A DNA stretch of 64,000 nt from JAJPHU01 sp035553375 (GTDB lineage Bacteria; Planctomycetota; Planctomycetia; Gemmatales; Gemmataceae), in contig DATNCY010000332.1 in NCBI GenBank assembly GCA_035553375.1, positions 124,001 through 188,000 of the forward strand. Reading direction: 5' to 3'. A model generated the notes under the pieces. The model was not told where the DNA came from. It searched no databases and saw nothing but the letters and a program-made list of their open reading frames with translations. The translations under genes were made by a program, and so were the position numbers. Positions within the stretch are counted from its first letter, which is position 1, and each line of letters opens with the position of its first letter. Below are positions 8,484-15,792 of this stretch, in pieces.

Positions 8484-10286
8484 ATGGCTACCGCGATCCT
8501 ACCCCAGCGCCAGACCAGCAGCGAGGGCCGCCAACTCGTCGAAATGTCGTGGGATCCCATCACTCGCATTGTCGGCAGCCTGGGCATCTACACCAAGATC
8601 GATTTCGCCAACCGCCAGGTCGCCGAGTGTTACAGCACCTCGTCGATCTTCCGCGGCTATAGCGTTTTCATGCGTGGCAAGGACCCGCGCGATTCGCCCT
8701 TCATCACCAGCCGCATTTGCGGCATCTGCGGCGACAACCACGCCACCTGTGCCGTCTACGCCCTGAACATGGCCTTCGGCATCCATAACCCGGCACCGAT
8801 GGGCACCATGATTATCGATCTCGGCGAGGCCGCCGAGTACATGTTCGACCATAACATCTTCCAGGATAATATGGTCGGCGTGGATTATTGCGAACAGATG
8901 GTCAAGGCGACCAATCCTTCCGTCTGGGACAAGGCCCAGCATACCTCCGCCCCGCATGCCAATCTGCACGGCTATCGCACGGTCGCCGACATCATGACGG
9001 CCCTGAATCCATTCACCGGCGAACTCTATTTGCAAGCGCTGCAAATGAGCCGGCTGACGCGCGAAATGTTCTGCCTCATGGAAGGCCGCCACGTCCATCC
9101 TTCGACCTTATATCCCGGCGGCGTCGGCACCGTGCCCACGCAGCAATTGTTCACCGACTACCTCGTCCGCCTCATGAAGTACGTCGAGTTCATGAAGAAG
9201 ATTGTGCCGCTGCACGATGATCTCTTCGACTTCTTTTACGAAGCGCTGCCCGGCTACGAAAAGGTCGGCCAGCGGCGTGTATTGTTAGGCTGCTGGGGTT
9301 CGTGGAACAACCCCGATGTTTGCGACTTCACCTACCAGCGCATGAACGAATGGGGCAAGGCGATGTACGTCACGCCCGGCGTCATCGTGGACGGCAAGGC
9401 CGTCACCAATAACCTGGTCGATATCAATCTCGGTATTCGTATTCTTCTCGGATCGTCTTTCTACGACGATTGGGAAAACGAGGAGATGTTCGTCAAAACG
9501 GACCCGCTCGGCAATCCGGTTGATCGACGGCATCCGTGGAATCAGAAGACTACGCCCCGGCCGCAGAAGCGCGATTTCAACGCCAAATACACCTGGGTCA
9601 TGTCGCCGCGCTGGCTGCACCCGCAGACCGGCGAGCATCTGGCCCTCGACACCGGCGGCGGGCCGATCGCCCGGCTATGGTCCACGGCGCTGGCGGGATT
9701 GGTGGACATCGGCTACATCAAGGCGACCGGCCACAGCGTCAAGATTTACTTGCCCAAGACCGCGCTGATGCCGGAGGTCGAACTGGAATGGAAGATTCCC
9801 AAGTGGAGCAACGCCATCGAACGCAACCGTGCCCGCAGCTATTTCCAGGCTTATGCGGCCGCCGCCGCGCTGCACTTTGCCGAGCGCGGCATGAAGCTAC
9901 TGCATTCGGGCAAGAGCCGGACCTGGACCGAGTTCAAGGTGCCCGATGAGGCCATCGGCTGCGGCTTCCATGAAGCGGTTCGCGGCGTCTTGTCGCACCA
10001 TGTCGTCATCCGCGATGGTAAAATCGCCAACTACCATCCGTATCCGCCGACGCCGTGGAACGCCAGTCCGCGCGATATTTACGGCACGCCGGGACCGTAT
10101 GAAGACGCCGTGCAGAACACGCCGATTTTCGAGGAAAATGGGCCGGACAAATTCAAGGGCATCGACATCATGCGTGCGGTGCGCAGCTTCGACCCGTGCT
10201 TGCCTTGCGGCGTTCACATGTATCTCGGTAACGGCAAGGTACTCGATGTGAAACATGCGCCGATGTTTGGCGCGCAGATGCAGTGA
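8484..10286 (+). CDS. hhyL: [NiFe]-hydrogenase large subunit, group 1h type
   Basis: This catalytic subunit has 600 residues before processing. The L1 motif SRICGICGDNHATCA gives C79 and C82; the L2 motif DPCLPCGVH gives C572 and C575, ending at H578. These four Cys bind the Ni-Fe centre. The wording of both motifs (ICGDNHATC, DPCLPCGVHMY) matches the high-affinity group 1h class. Residues 579-600 (from MYLGNGK) form the C-terminal extension expected to be removed after H578 by the endopeptidase encoded at 13942. ATG 8484 with TGGAGGA at 8471 is chosen over an open frame back to 8301 that would translate the palindrome. It is transcribed with the small subunit. Confidence 0.96.
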   Translation: MATAILPQRQTSSEGRQLVEMSWDPITRIVGSLGIYTKIDFANRQVAECYSTSSIFRGYSVFMRGKDPRDSPFITSRICGICGDNHATCAVYALNMAFGIHNPAPMGTMIIDLGEAAEYMFDHNIFQDNMVGVDYCEQMVKATNPSVWDKAQHTSAPHANLHGYRTVADIMTALNPFTGELYLQALQMSRLTREMFCLMEGRHVHPSTLYPGGVGTVPTQQLFTDYLVRLMKYVEFMKKIVPLHDDLFDFFYEALPGYEKVGQRRVLLGCWGSWNNPDVCDFTYQRMNEWGKAMYVTPGVIVDGKAVTNNLVDINLGIRILLGSSFYDDWENEEMFVKTDPLGNPVDRRHPWNQKTTPRPQKRDFNAKYTWVMSPRWLHPQTGEHLALDTGGGPIARLWSTALAGLVDIGYIKATGHSVKIYLPKTALMPEVELEWKIPKWSNAIERNRARSYFQAYAAAAALHFAERGMKLLHSGKSRTWTEFKVPDEAIGCGFHEAVRGVLSHHVVIRDGKIANYHPYPPTPWNASPRDIYGTPGPYEDAVQNTPIFEENGPDKFKGIDIMRAVRSFDPCLPCGVHMYLGNGKVLDVKHAPMFGAQMQ

Positions 10287-10291
10287 TTTTA

Positions 10292-10328
10292 CCGCTGGCG
10301 GCTTAGCGCAGACGCCAAGCCGCCACCG
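10292..10328. repeat. Short palindrome after the large-subunit gene
   Basis: TGGCGGCTTAGCG and CGCCAAGCCGCCA are inverted around four bases with one mismatch. The GCGGCTTAGCG core is shared with the palindromes at 8358 and 45129. It lies in the 55-base gap between the large subunit and the NifU-like gene. Confidence 0.7.
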
Positions 10329-10341
10329 GCAGGGAGGAACG

Positions 10342-10896
10342 ATGACGAGTACGCTTGACGCGCGAGAATTCCAGGGGCGACTAGAGCGCCTCGACGCGCT
10401 ATTGCGTGAGGCGGAGCGGTTCGCCGATCCTGCCGTGCAAACGCGCGTGCGCGAGATCGTGCAGGTGATCCTCGATCTGCACGGTTTTGGCTTGGAGCGA
10501 CTCCTGGAACACGTCACCGAGACGGGCGACAACGGCCGCGCGGTCCTTGATGCGTGTACTCAGGATGACATCGTGGCGGGGCTGCTTTTGCTGCACGGCC
10601 TGCATCCTCTTGACTTGGAGGCACGTCTGCATCAAGCTCTTGAGGGCGTGCGGCCCTACCTCCATTCGCACGGCGGCAACGTCGAACTGCTCAGCGTTCA
10701 GGATGGGATTGTGCGACTGCGTTTGCAAGGCAGCTGTCACAGTTGCCCCTCGTCGGCCGTGACGATGCAACAGACGGTTGAGGAAGCGATCTACGGCAAG
10801 GCGCCCGAGGTCACGGCGATTGAAGTTGAGGGAATGGCGGAAGATTCATTGACAGCGGAGAATGGCCGGGCGCGCGTCGCCTTGCCGATGGTGTGA
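10342..10896 (+). CDS. NifU C-terminal-domain protein of the hydrogenase cluster
   Basis: The product has 184 residues. The N-terminal 100 are helical (EFQGRLERLDALLREAERF, VREIVQVILDLHGFGL) and resemble no enzyme I recognise. Residues about 110-165 are a NifU/NFU domain, with RPYLHSHGGNVELL and the metal-binding GSCHSCPSSAVTMQQTVEEAI (C-x-x-C). NFU domains carry or transfer [4Fe-4S] clusters, so this protein probably supplies or repairs the clusters of the small subunit. NifU-like genes next to group 1h subunits are known from actinobacteria. ATG 10342 has GGGAGG upstream; an earlier in-frame start at 10255 overlaps hhyL and is rejected. Confidence 0.9.
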   Translation: MTSTLDAREFQGRLERLDALLREAERFADPAVQTRVREIVQVILDLHGFGLERLLEHVTETGDNGRAVLDACTQDDIVAGLLLLHGLHPLDLEARLHQALEGVRPYLHSHGGNVELLSVQDGIVRLRLQGSCHSCPSSAVTMQQTVEEAIYGKAPEVTAIEVEGMAEDSLTAENGRARVALPMV

Positions 10897-10930
10897 ACCA
10901 GAATCAGGCGAATGAGAAGGAGAACCGAAC

Positions 10931-11128
10931 ATGGCCAAGGGACCAAGCCCCGATCTGCCTTCGCATACACCAGGCACGCCGAAGGGCGAAGAATACGTCG
11001 AGCGGCACGGCCGCGAACCGGGCCGCGATGATCCTCGCTTTGAGCGCACCGCGCGCGATTCAACGAGTGTCAGTCCCGAAAAGCACGATCCAATCGACCC
11101 GCGAATGCCGCACATGCCGCCCGCGTGA
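10931..11128 (+). CDS. Small polar protein of the hydrogenase cluster, unknown function
   Basis: The product is 65 residues, rich in Pro, Gly, Asp and Arg, with no Cys, no hydrophobic stretch and probably little fixed structure: MAKGPSPDLPSH, then GEEYVERHGREPGRDD, ending PRMPHMPPA. The AAGGAG at 10916 is well placed for ATG 10931. It lies between the NifU-like and DUF5947 genes in the same direction, so it is likely co-transcribed. Coding is supported by the ribosome-binding site and operon position only. I cannot assign a function; a disordered linker or assembly peptide is possible. Confidence 0.65.
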   Translation: MAKGPSPDLPSHTPGTPKGEEYVERHGREPGRDDPRFERTARDSTSVSPEKHDPIDPRMPHMPPA

Positions 11129-11132
11129 ACTC

Positions 11133-11185
11133 GGCCAGCCCGCAGCGCCAGCAGGGGAAGTCCCTTGCTGGCGCTGCGGGCTGGC
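11133..11185. repeat. Intergenic palindrome, family P1 copy 2
   Basis: GGCCAGCCCGCAGCGCCAGC and its complement GCTGGCGCTGCGGGCTGGC are arranged around GGGGAAGTCCC. It lies 5 bases after the 65-residue gene and ends 6 bases before the GAAGGAGG ribosome-binding site of the DUF5947 gene. Confidence 0.87.
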
Positions 11186-11206
11186 AAAGCGAAGGAGGAA
11201 CTCGCT

Positions 11207-11854
11207 ATGAGTGCGGATCCAATGGACGGTTCACCGCGAACCGCCCTCCGTTCGCTCCGCCGCTTCGCGCGGCGTCCCGCCGTGCAGGAGCGGTGCGAAT
11301 TGTGTAGCGCCAAGCTGGCGGCCGACCATGCTCATCTGGTCGAGTTGGCCAGTCGGCGGCTCGTCTGCGCTTGCGAGGCGTGCGGCATCTTGTTTAACAC
11401 CGACGGCACCGCCAAATATCGGCGCGTGCCTCGGCGCATCCAGTTCCTGCCGGCGTTTCAACTGTCGGACGTGGCATGGCTGAGCCTGGATTTGCCGATC
11501 AATCTGGCCTTTTTTCTGCACAGTACGGCGGTCGGACGTGTCGTGGCGATCTACCCCAGTCCGGGAGGCGCGACCGAATCACTGCCGCCGCCGGATGCCT
11601 GGGAGACGTTGGTGGAGGACAATCCGATCCTGTCCGACCTGGAACCGGATGTCGAGGCGCTGCTGGTAAATCGGCTGGGGCCAGCGCACGAACACTACCG
11701 AGTGGGCATCGACGAATGTTACAAGCTGGTCGGTCTGGTCCGCACGCATTGGCGGAGTATGTCCGGAGGAACGGAGGTTTGGAAGGAGATGGGACGTTTC
11801 TTCGCGGACTTGAAAGATCGTGCGCATCCGGTGGGAGGCACGGCCCATGCCTGA
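11207..11854 (+). CDS. DUF5947 family protein, putative metal-binding hydrogenase accessory protein
   Basis: The product has 215 residues. Near the N terminus, two C-x-x-C pairs (CELC at about 28-31 and CEAC about 30 residues later, in RRLVCACEACGILF) form a zinc-ribbon or rubredoxin-like site. The remainder contains YRRVPRRIQFLPAF and a C-terminal HYRVGIDECYKLVGLVR. The pattern matches DUF5947, which I know from gene clusters of group 1h hydrogenases; its biochemical role has not been established. ATG 11207 has GAAGGAGG ahead; the longer in-frame start at 11165 lies in the P1 palindrome and is rejected. The stop overlaps the next start by 8 bases. A redox or iron-delivery role is plausible from the Cys pairs. 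Confidence 0.78.
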   Translation: MSADPMDGSPRTALRSLRRFARRPAVQERCELCSAKLAADHAHLVELASRRLVCACEACGILFNTDGTAKYRRVPRRIQFLPAFQLSDVAWLSLDLPINLAFFLHSTAVGRVVAIYPSPGGATESLPPPDAWETLVEDNPILSDLEPDVEALLVNRLGPAHEHYRVGIDECYKLVGLVRTHWRSMSGGTEVWKEMGRFFADLKDRAHPVGGTAHA

Positions 11855-12506
11855 GTTGGATTTCGAGGTGGAAGCGGCGGAAGTCCAGCGAATCGCCGCT
11901 GCACCGCTGCTGCACTTCAAACTACATCTGCGGCAGGTGCGGGTTTCGGGGGAACCGACGCCCATTCATACCGTCGTCCTGCGCTGTCAGGTGCGGATCG
12001 AACCGGCACGGCGGCGCTACACCGTCGCGGAACAAGAACGACTACTCGACCTGTTCGGCACACCGGAACGCTGGGGGCAGACGCTTCGCCCCATGCTATG
12101 GACGCAGACCAGCGCCATCGTGCCGGCGTTCACGGGCACCAGCACGATCGATCTGCCGGTGCCGTGTAGTCACGATTTCAGCCTGGCTGCCACGAAGTAT
12201 TTTGACGCCCTGCAAGAAGGCGATATACCTCTCTGCTTTCTCTTCAGTGGAACAATCTTTTATCAGGGAGCGCACACCGCCTTGCAAGTGGCTCAGATTG
12301 CCTGGGATAAGGAAGCCTATTTTCGCTTGCCCGCCGCGACATGGCGTGGACTGATGGAGTTATACTATCCCAATAGCGTCTGGCTCTTGCTACGCAAGGA
12401 CGTGTTCGACTTGCTCAACCAGTACCGGAGTCGCCAAGGGTTACCGACCTGGGAACAGACGCTCGAAAAGCTGCTGACTGCGGCAGAGGAGCCGGTGAAA
12501 CCATGA
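11847..12506 (+). CDS. DUF6084 family protein of the hydrogenase cluster
   Basis: The product has 219 residues and no Cys-rich site: MPELDFEVEAAEVQRIAAAP, PLLHFKLHLRQV, the segment ERWGQTLRPMLWTQTSAIVPAF, PCSHDFSLAATKYFDAL, then IPLCFLFSGTIFY and WRGLMELYYPNSVWLLLR. The sequence agrees with DUF6084, a family I associate with group 1h hydrogenase loci; its function is unknown. The start overlaps the preceding gene by 8 bases and the stop overlaps the next ATG by 4, so the three genes are tightly coupled and probably act together. The beta-rich, Trp-containing middle part might bind a partner such as the large-subunit precursor, but nothing in the sequence proves it. Confidence 0.75.
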   Translation: MPELDFEVEAAEVQRIAAAPLLHFKLHLRQVRVSGEPTPIHTVVLRCQVRIEPARRRYTVAEQERLLDLFGTPERWGQTLRPMLWTQTSAIVPAFTGTSTIDLPVPCSHDFSLAATKYFDALQEGDIPLCFLFSGTIFYQGAHTALQVAQIAWDKEAYFRLPAATWRGLMELYYPNSVWLLLRKDVFDLLNQYRSRQGLPTWEQTLEKLLTAAEEPVKP

Positions 12507-13573
12507 ACCGTGCGCTCGTCAAACGCATCGCGGACGCCGTTCTCTATGAAGGATACATTCTTTATCCCTATCGGCCCTCGATCAAGAATCATCAGCGCTG
12601 GACTTTCGGCGGCCTGTATCCCGAAGCCCACTGCCGAGCGGTCGACAACGGCGAGACTTCAAGCAATCAAACGGAATGCCTGGTGCGTGGAACCTCGGCG
12701 ACTTCCATCGAAGTCGTGGTCCGATTTCTCCATCTGACCGACCGCATTGTCGGAGAGGTTCTGCCGCCCCTGGCGGAATGGCCGCGAGATACCGAACCGC
12801 CGTTTCGTTCAGTGCCGATGCTGCGCATCGGCGAACAACAGTGGCACGCCTGGCAGGAGGCCGAAGAGTGTGAAGTTTCTTTGGGCGACGTGACGCTGGA
12901 TACACTATCGGCCGCGCCTCGATGCGTGCCCTTCTGGTTCCCCGGTGGCCGGCGTTCGGAGCCGGTGCGCGACGCGGCGGGGATGATTGGTGGCGTTCTG
13001 ATACGTCAACAGCAAGCCATCAAAGGCGTCTTGGAGATAAAGGCGGTCGAAGTCGCCGCGGAGTTATTTCGGCTGACGTGCCGGGTGATGAACCGCACGC
13101 CGCCACAAGGAACCGCAAGCGAAAGCCGCGAGGAGGCGCTGCTGCGCTGCCTCGTTTCGGCGCATACCATTCTCGGCGTCCGGGAAGGTGAGTTCGTCTC
13201 GCTTCTCGATCCGCCCGCGTGCTGGAGTGAAACCGCCGCCGCCTGCCAAAACGTCGGCACTTGGCCGGTCCTCATCGGTGCGGCGGGACAGACAGCGGAT
13301 ACCATGCTGTCGTCGCCGATCATTCTCTACGATTATCCGCAAGTGGCGGCGGAGAGTCCGGGCGATTTCTTCGACGGCACCGAGATGGACGAGATGTTGA
13401 CGCTGCGCATCCTGACGCTGACCGACGAGGAGAAACTCGCCATGACGGCTGTGGATGAGCGGGCACGCGATTTGCTCCTACGCACCGAGACGATGGCGCA
13501 GGAGCAATTCCGCGGACTTCACGGCACCATCCGCGATCCGCGCACACTGCCGCAGGAGGAAGCACATGGATAG
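12503..13573 (+). CDS. Conserved-type hydrogenase cluster protein of unknown function
   Basis: The product has 356 residues, starting at the ATGA overlap with the previous gene. Recognisable stretches are ADAVLYEGYILYPYRPSI, RWTFGGLYP, a long central beta-rich part, and ESPGDFFDGTEMDEMLTLRIL near residue 300, which I recall as characteristic of genes beside actinobacterial-type hydrogenases. The C terminus is helical (DEEKLAMTAVDERARDLLLR). No cofactor motif is evident. The coupling on both sides (4-base and 8-base overlaps) argues that it functions in a stoichiometric set with the DUF6084 protein and the following 97-residue protein, for example as an assembly factor or as a part of the mature complex. 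Confidence 0.72.
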   Translation: MNRALVKRIADAVLYEGYILYPYRPSIKNHQRWTFGGLYPEAHCRAVDNGETSSNQTECLVRGTSATSIEVVVRFLHLTDRIVGEVLPPLAEWPRDTEPPFRSVPMLRIGEQQWHAWQEAEECEVSLGDVTLDTLSAAPRCVPFWFPGGRRSEPVRDAAGMIGGVLIRQQQAIKGVLEIKAVEVAAELFRLTCRVMNRTPPQGTASESREEALLRCLVSAHTILGVREGEFVSLLDPPACWSETAAACQNVGTWPVLIGAAGQTADTMLSSPIILYDYPQVAAESPGDFFDGTEMDEMLTLRILTLTDEEKLAMTAVDERARDLLLRTETMAQEQFRGLHGTIRDPRTLPQEEAHG

Positions 13574-13859
13574 CTGGAATCCCGAGGCCGATCAGCGCCG
13601 CCTGGAGTGCATTCACCTCGGCTCGTGTGAAATTCGCGCCGGCGATCGCGTCCGTCTTCATCCGCGCAACCGCGCCGATATTCTGGACCTGGCCCTGATG
13701 GGGAAGACAGCGATCATCGAGTTGATCGAACAGGATTTCGAGGGGCGCGTTTACTTGGCGGTAACGGTGGACGATGACCCTGGGAAAGACCTGGGCACGC
13801 TGCGCCAACCCGGACATCGCTTCTTCTTTCAGCCGGAGGAAGTGGAACCGCTGGCGTGA
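13566..13859 (+). CDS. Small beta-rich protein of the hydrogenase cluster, unknown function
   Basis: The product has 97 residues from ATG 13566, which overlaps the end of the upstream gene by 8 bases. CEIRAGDRVRLHPRNRADI is followed by DLALMGKTAIIELIEQDFEGRVYLAVTVDDDPGKDLG, reading like an SH3-like or KOW-like barrel (alternating strands with Gly turns). An in-frame start at 13455 would lie fully inside the upstream gene and is rejected. No metal ligands are visible. It is the last gene before palindrome P2 and the maturation protease gene. Its size and position suggest a chaperone-like or accessory role similar to HypC, but it lacks the Cys2 that defines HypC. Confidence 0.72.
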   Translation: MDSWNPEADQRRLECIHLGSCEIRAGDRVRLHPRNRADILDLALMGKTAIIELIEQDFEGRVYLAVTVDDDPGKDLGTLRQPGHRFFFQPEEVEPLA

Positions 13860-13878
13860 AGTAAGAATGAAATGAGCG

Positions 13879-13931
13879 ACAAGCCCGGAGCGCCAGCGAC
13901 GGGAAACCCGTCGCTAGCGCTCCGGGCTTGT
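13879..13931. repeat. Intergenic palindrome, family P2 copy 1
   Basis: ACAAGCCCGGAGCGCCAGCG and the inverted CGCTAGCGCTCCGGGCTTGT, with GACGGG/CCCGTC at the centre, form 25-base arms around three bases. P2 differs from P1 by paired substitutions on both arms. Its right end touches the GAGGGG that precedes the protease start. Confidence 0.87.
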
Positions 13932-13941
13932 GAGGGGACCC

Positions 13942-14451
13942 ATGCACCAACCGCGCATCCTTGTCGCCGGCATCGGCAACATCTTCCTAGGCGATGACGC
14001 CTTCGGCGTCGAGGTGGCGCAACGCCTGGCGCAACGTCCGTTGCCGGAGGGGATGCGCGTCGTCGATTTCGGCATTCGCGGCCTTGATTTGGCCTACGCC
14101 TTGCTCGACGGTTACGAGGCCGTCATTCTCGTGGATGCGGTTCCGCGCGGCGAACCACCGGGCACCCTCTACGTACTCGAACTGGCACGGGATGAATTAC
14201 CTGTACCGGCCGGCGCGATGATCGAGACGCACAACATGGACCCGGTGAAGGTGCTGCGGTTGGCCGAAGCGATGGGCGGCAAAATGGAGCGTCTGCTGCT
14301 GGTCGGCTGTGAGCCAACGCCGGTCGATGTCTATGAAGATATGCAATCGGGGTTGAGCGACCCTGTTGAGGCGACCGTGGAAGAGGCGATTCGGCTTATC
14401 GAGTCGCTGGTGGCACGGCTGCTTCGAGGTGAAACGATCGAGGCGAAGTAA
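13942..14451 (+). CDS. Hydrogenase maturation protease, HupD/HyaD family
   Basis: This nickel-dependent endopeptidase is expected to remove the C-terminal 22 residues of the large subunit after H578 once Ni has been inserted. The 169-residue protein starts with the signature ILVAGIGNIFLGDDAFGVEVA (residues about 5-25), whose Asp and the Asp of ILVDAVPRGEPPG (about 65-80) are nickel ligands in this family. The HNMDP segment near residue 97 supplies the His ligand. ATG 13942 is preferred to a GTG at 13930 because GAGGGG lies between them. Its position in the cluster fits processing of HhyL. Confidence 0.93.
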   Translation: MHQPRILVAGIGNIFLGDDAFGVEVAQRLAQRPLPEGMRVVDFGIRGLDLAYALLDGYEAVILVDAVPRGEPPGTLYVLELARDELPVPAGAMIETHNMDPVKVLRLAEAMGGKMERLLLVGCEPTPVDVYEDMQSGLSDPVEATVEEAIRLIESLVARLLRGETIEAK

Positions 14452-14485
14452 GGGCTACCATAATTCCTGAGAGGGAGGTTTAACC

Positions 14486-14692
14486 ATGGCAAGTCGGCCA
14501 TCGGAGTATCCAGAACGGATCCGTTCGTCGGGCGAGGAAGGGCACTGGCGTCATCTGGCAGAACGAGTCGGCTCCGGCGGAGTATCCAAGGGCTGGCTAA
14601 TCGCTGGCTTGGCCGTCGTCGGCATCGGTGCCTGGGCAGCGTGGCATTTCGGCCCGGATCTGGCGCGTTACATGAAGATGGAAAGAATGTGA
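14486..14692 (+). CDS. 68-residue single-pass membrane protein of the hydrogenase cluster
   Basis: A polar N-terminal half (to GSGGVSKG) is followed by one hydrophobic helix (WLIAGLAVVGIGAWAAWHF, about residues 36-54) and a short basic tail ending DLARYMKMERM. A strong GGGAGG at 14474 precedes the ATG. The tail resembles small proteins grouped as DUF6893 in actinobacteria (DIKRYLxMRxM pattern), a match I give with moderate confidence. It sits between the maturation protease and hypA. Since neither hydrogenase subunit has a membrane anchor, this peptide is a candidate for docking the enzyme to the membrane. Confidence 0.75.
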   Translation: MASRPSEYPERIRSSGEEGHWRHLAERVGSGGVSKGWLIAGLAVVGIGAWAAWHFGPDLARYMKMERM

Positions 14693-14698
14693 TCGGCC

Positions 14699-15043
14699 AT
14701 GCACGAGCTATCGATCGCTCTGAGCATATTGGACCTCGTCGAAGAGGAGGCCGAGCGTCAGCGCGGCCGGGTCGCTGCCGTTCACTTGAAACTCGGCCGT
14801 CTCTCCGGCGTGGTCAAGGATGCGCTCGTGTCGGCTTACGACATGGCCCGGGAAGGCACCTCCTTGGCGCAGACCGAACTGGTGATCGAGGAGGTTCCGC
14901 TCCTCGCTCACTGTTCCGTCTGCGCCGCCGATCATCCCCTGGTTTCGATACAAGACCTGCGCTGTCCCGTATGTGGCAATCCGACGCCCGATATTCTCAG
15001 CGGCCGCGAACTGGAAGTCTACGCCATCGAGGTTGAAACATGA
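14699..15043 (+). CDS. hypA: Nickel metallochaperone HypA
   Basis: HypA delivers Ni to the large-subunit precursor together with HypB. The 114-residue protein begins MHEL, with His2 the Ni ligand, and carries the structural zinc site CSVC (about 73-76) and CPVC (about 90-93). It starts 6 bases after the membrane-peptide gene and overlaps hypB by 4 bases (ATGA). HypA and HypB are placed at the distal end of the locus, apart from hypFCDE. Confidence 0.96.
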   Translation: MHELSIALSILDLVEEEAERQRGRVAAVHLKLGRLSGVVKDALVSAYDMAREGTSLAQTELVIEEVPLLAHCSVCAADHPLVSIQDLRCPVCGNPTPDILSGRELEVYAIEVET

Positions 15044-15729
15044 GCGTCAACTCTCGCCTGGTCCAGGTTCGGCAGCACGTTCTCAAGAAGAACGATGTCG
15101 CCGCACGCGCGTTGCGGGCGCGTTTCCACGAGGCCGGCACTTTCGTTGTCAGCCTCGTATCGAGTCCCGGAGCCGGCAAGACGGCGTTCCTGGAAAAAGT
15201 CCTCGGTTCGCTCCGCGCTCGCTACCGCGTCGCCGCCCTTGTCGGCGATCTGGCGACCGACAATGACGCTCAGCGTCTGGCCCGTGCCCAGGTTCCCGTC
15301 AAGCAGATCATCACCGGCACGGTCTGTCATCTGGAAGCGGAGATGATCGCCAACGCCCTGGAAGGCTGGCGACTAGACGATTTGGACTTTCTGTTCCTCG
15401 AAAACGTGGGCAACCTTGTTTGCCCCTCGACCTTCGATCTGGGTGAGGATCTCCGTCTGGTTCTCTTCTCCGTGACGGAAGGGGAGGATAAGCCTCTGAA
15501 ATATCCGACAATCTTCAACACGGCGGATGTGGCGATCATCACCAAAATGGATCTGGCTGAGGCCACGGAGTTCGATGCCGCCGCCGCACATCGCAGCATT
15601 CAATCGGTACGTCCGGGTATGGAGACGTTTGAGTTGTCGGCGAAAACCGGGCAAGGTATGGAGCCGTGGTTGAACTTTCTCCGCTGCTCTCAGCAAAACG
15701 CTGCCAGCCCGCAGCGCCAGCAAGGGTGA
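15040..15729 (+). CDS. hypB: GTPase HypB, nickel insertion, with a repeat-encoded C-terminal tail
   Basis: HypB is the SIMIBI-class GTPase that drives Ni transfer from HypA. The P-loop SSPGAGKTAFLEK is at about residues 45-57, followed by GDLATDNDAQR, the metal-site region GTVCHLEAEMI, FLENVGNLVCPSTFDLG and the specificity motif ITKMDLAE. No His-rich N terminus is present, so Ni storage is unlikely. The family ends shortly after KTGQGMEPWLNFL; the final residues AASPQRQQG are encoded by the left arm of a P1 palindrome, and the stop lies in the palindrome loop. The start overlaps hypA. Confidence 0.95.
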   Translation: MSVNSRLVQVRQHVLKKNDVAARALRARFHEAGTFVVSLVSSPGAGKTAFLEKVLGSLRARYRVAALVGDLATDNDAQRLARAQVPVKQIITGTVCHLEAEMIANALEGWRLDDLDFLFLENVGNLVCPSTFDLGEDLRLVLFSVTEGEDKPLKYPTIFNTADVAIITKMDLAEATEFDAAAAHRSIQSVRPGMETFELSAKTGQGMEPWLNFLRCSQQNAASPQRQQG

Positions 15730-15759
15730 TTGGTTCCCTTGCGGGCGCTGCGGGCTGGT
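15703..15759. repeat. Palindrome P1 copy 3, forming the 3' end of hypB
   Basis: GCCAGCCCGCAGCGCCAGCA at 15703 is inverted at 15736-15759 with one change (TTGCGGGCGC in place of TTGCTGGCGC). The hypB TGA (15727-15729) is the first triplet of the loop. It lies between the convergent hypB and cyclopropane-synthase genes, so it could also serve as a bidirectional terminator. Confidence 0.87.
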
Positions 15760-15792
15760 GAAGAAAATGACTCGCGACGACGCACGCTACCA

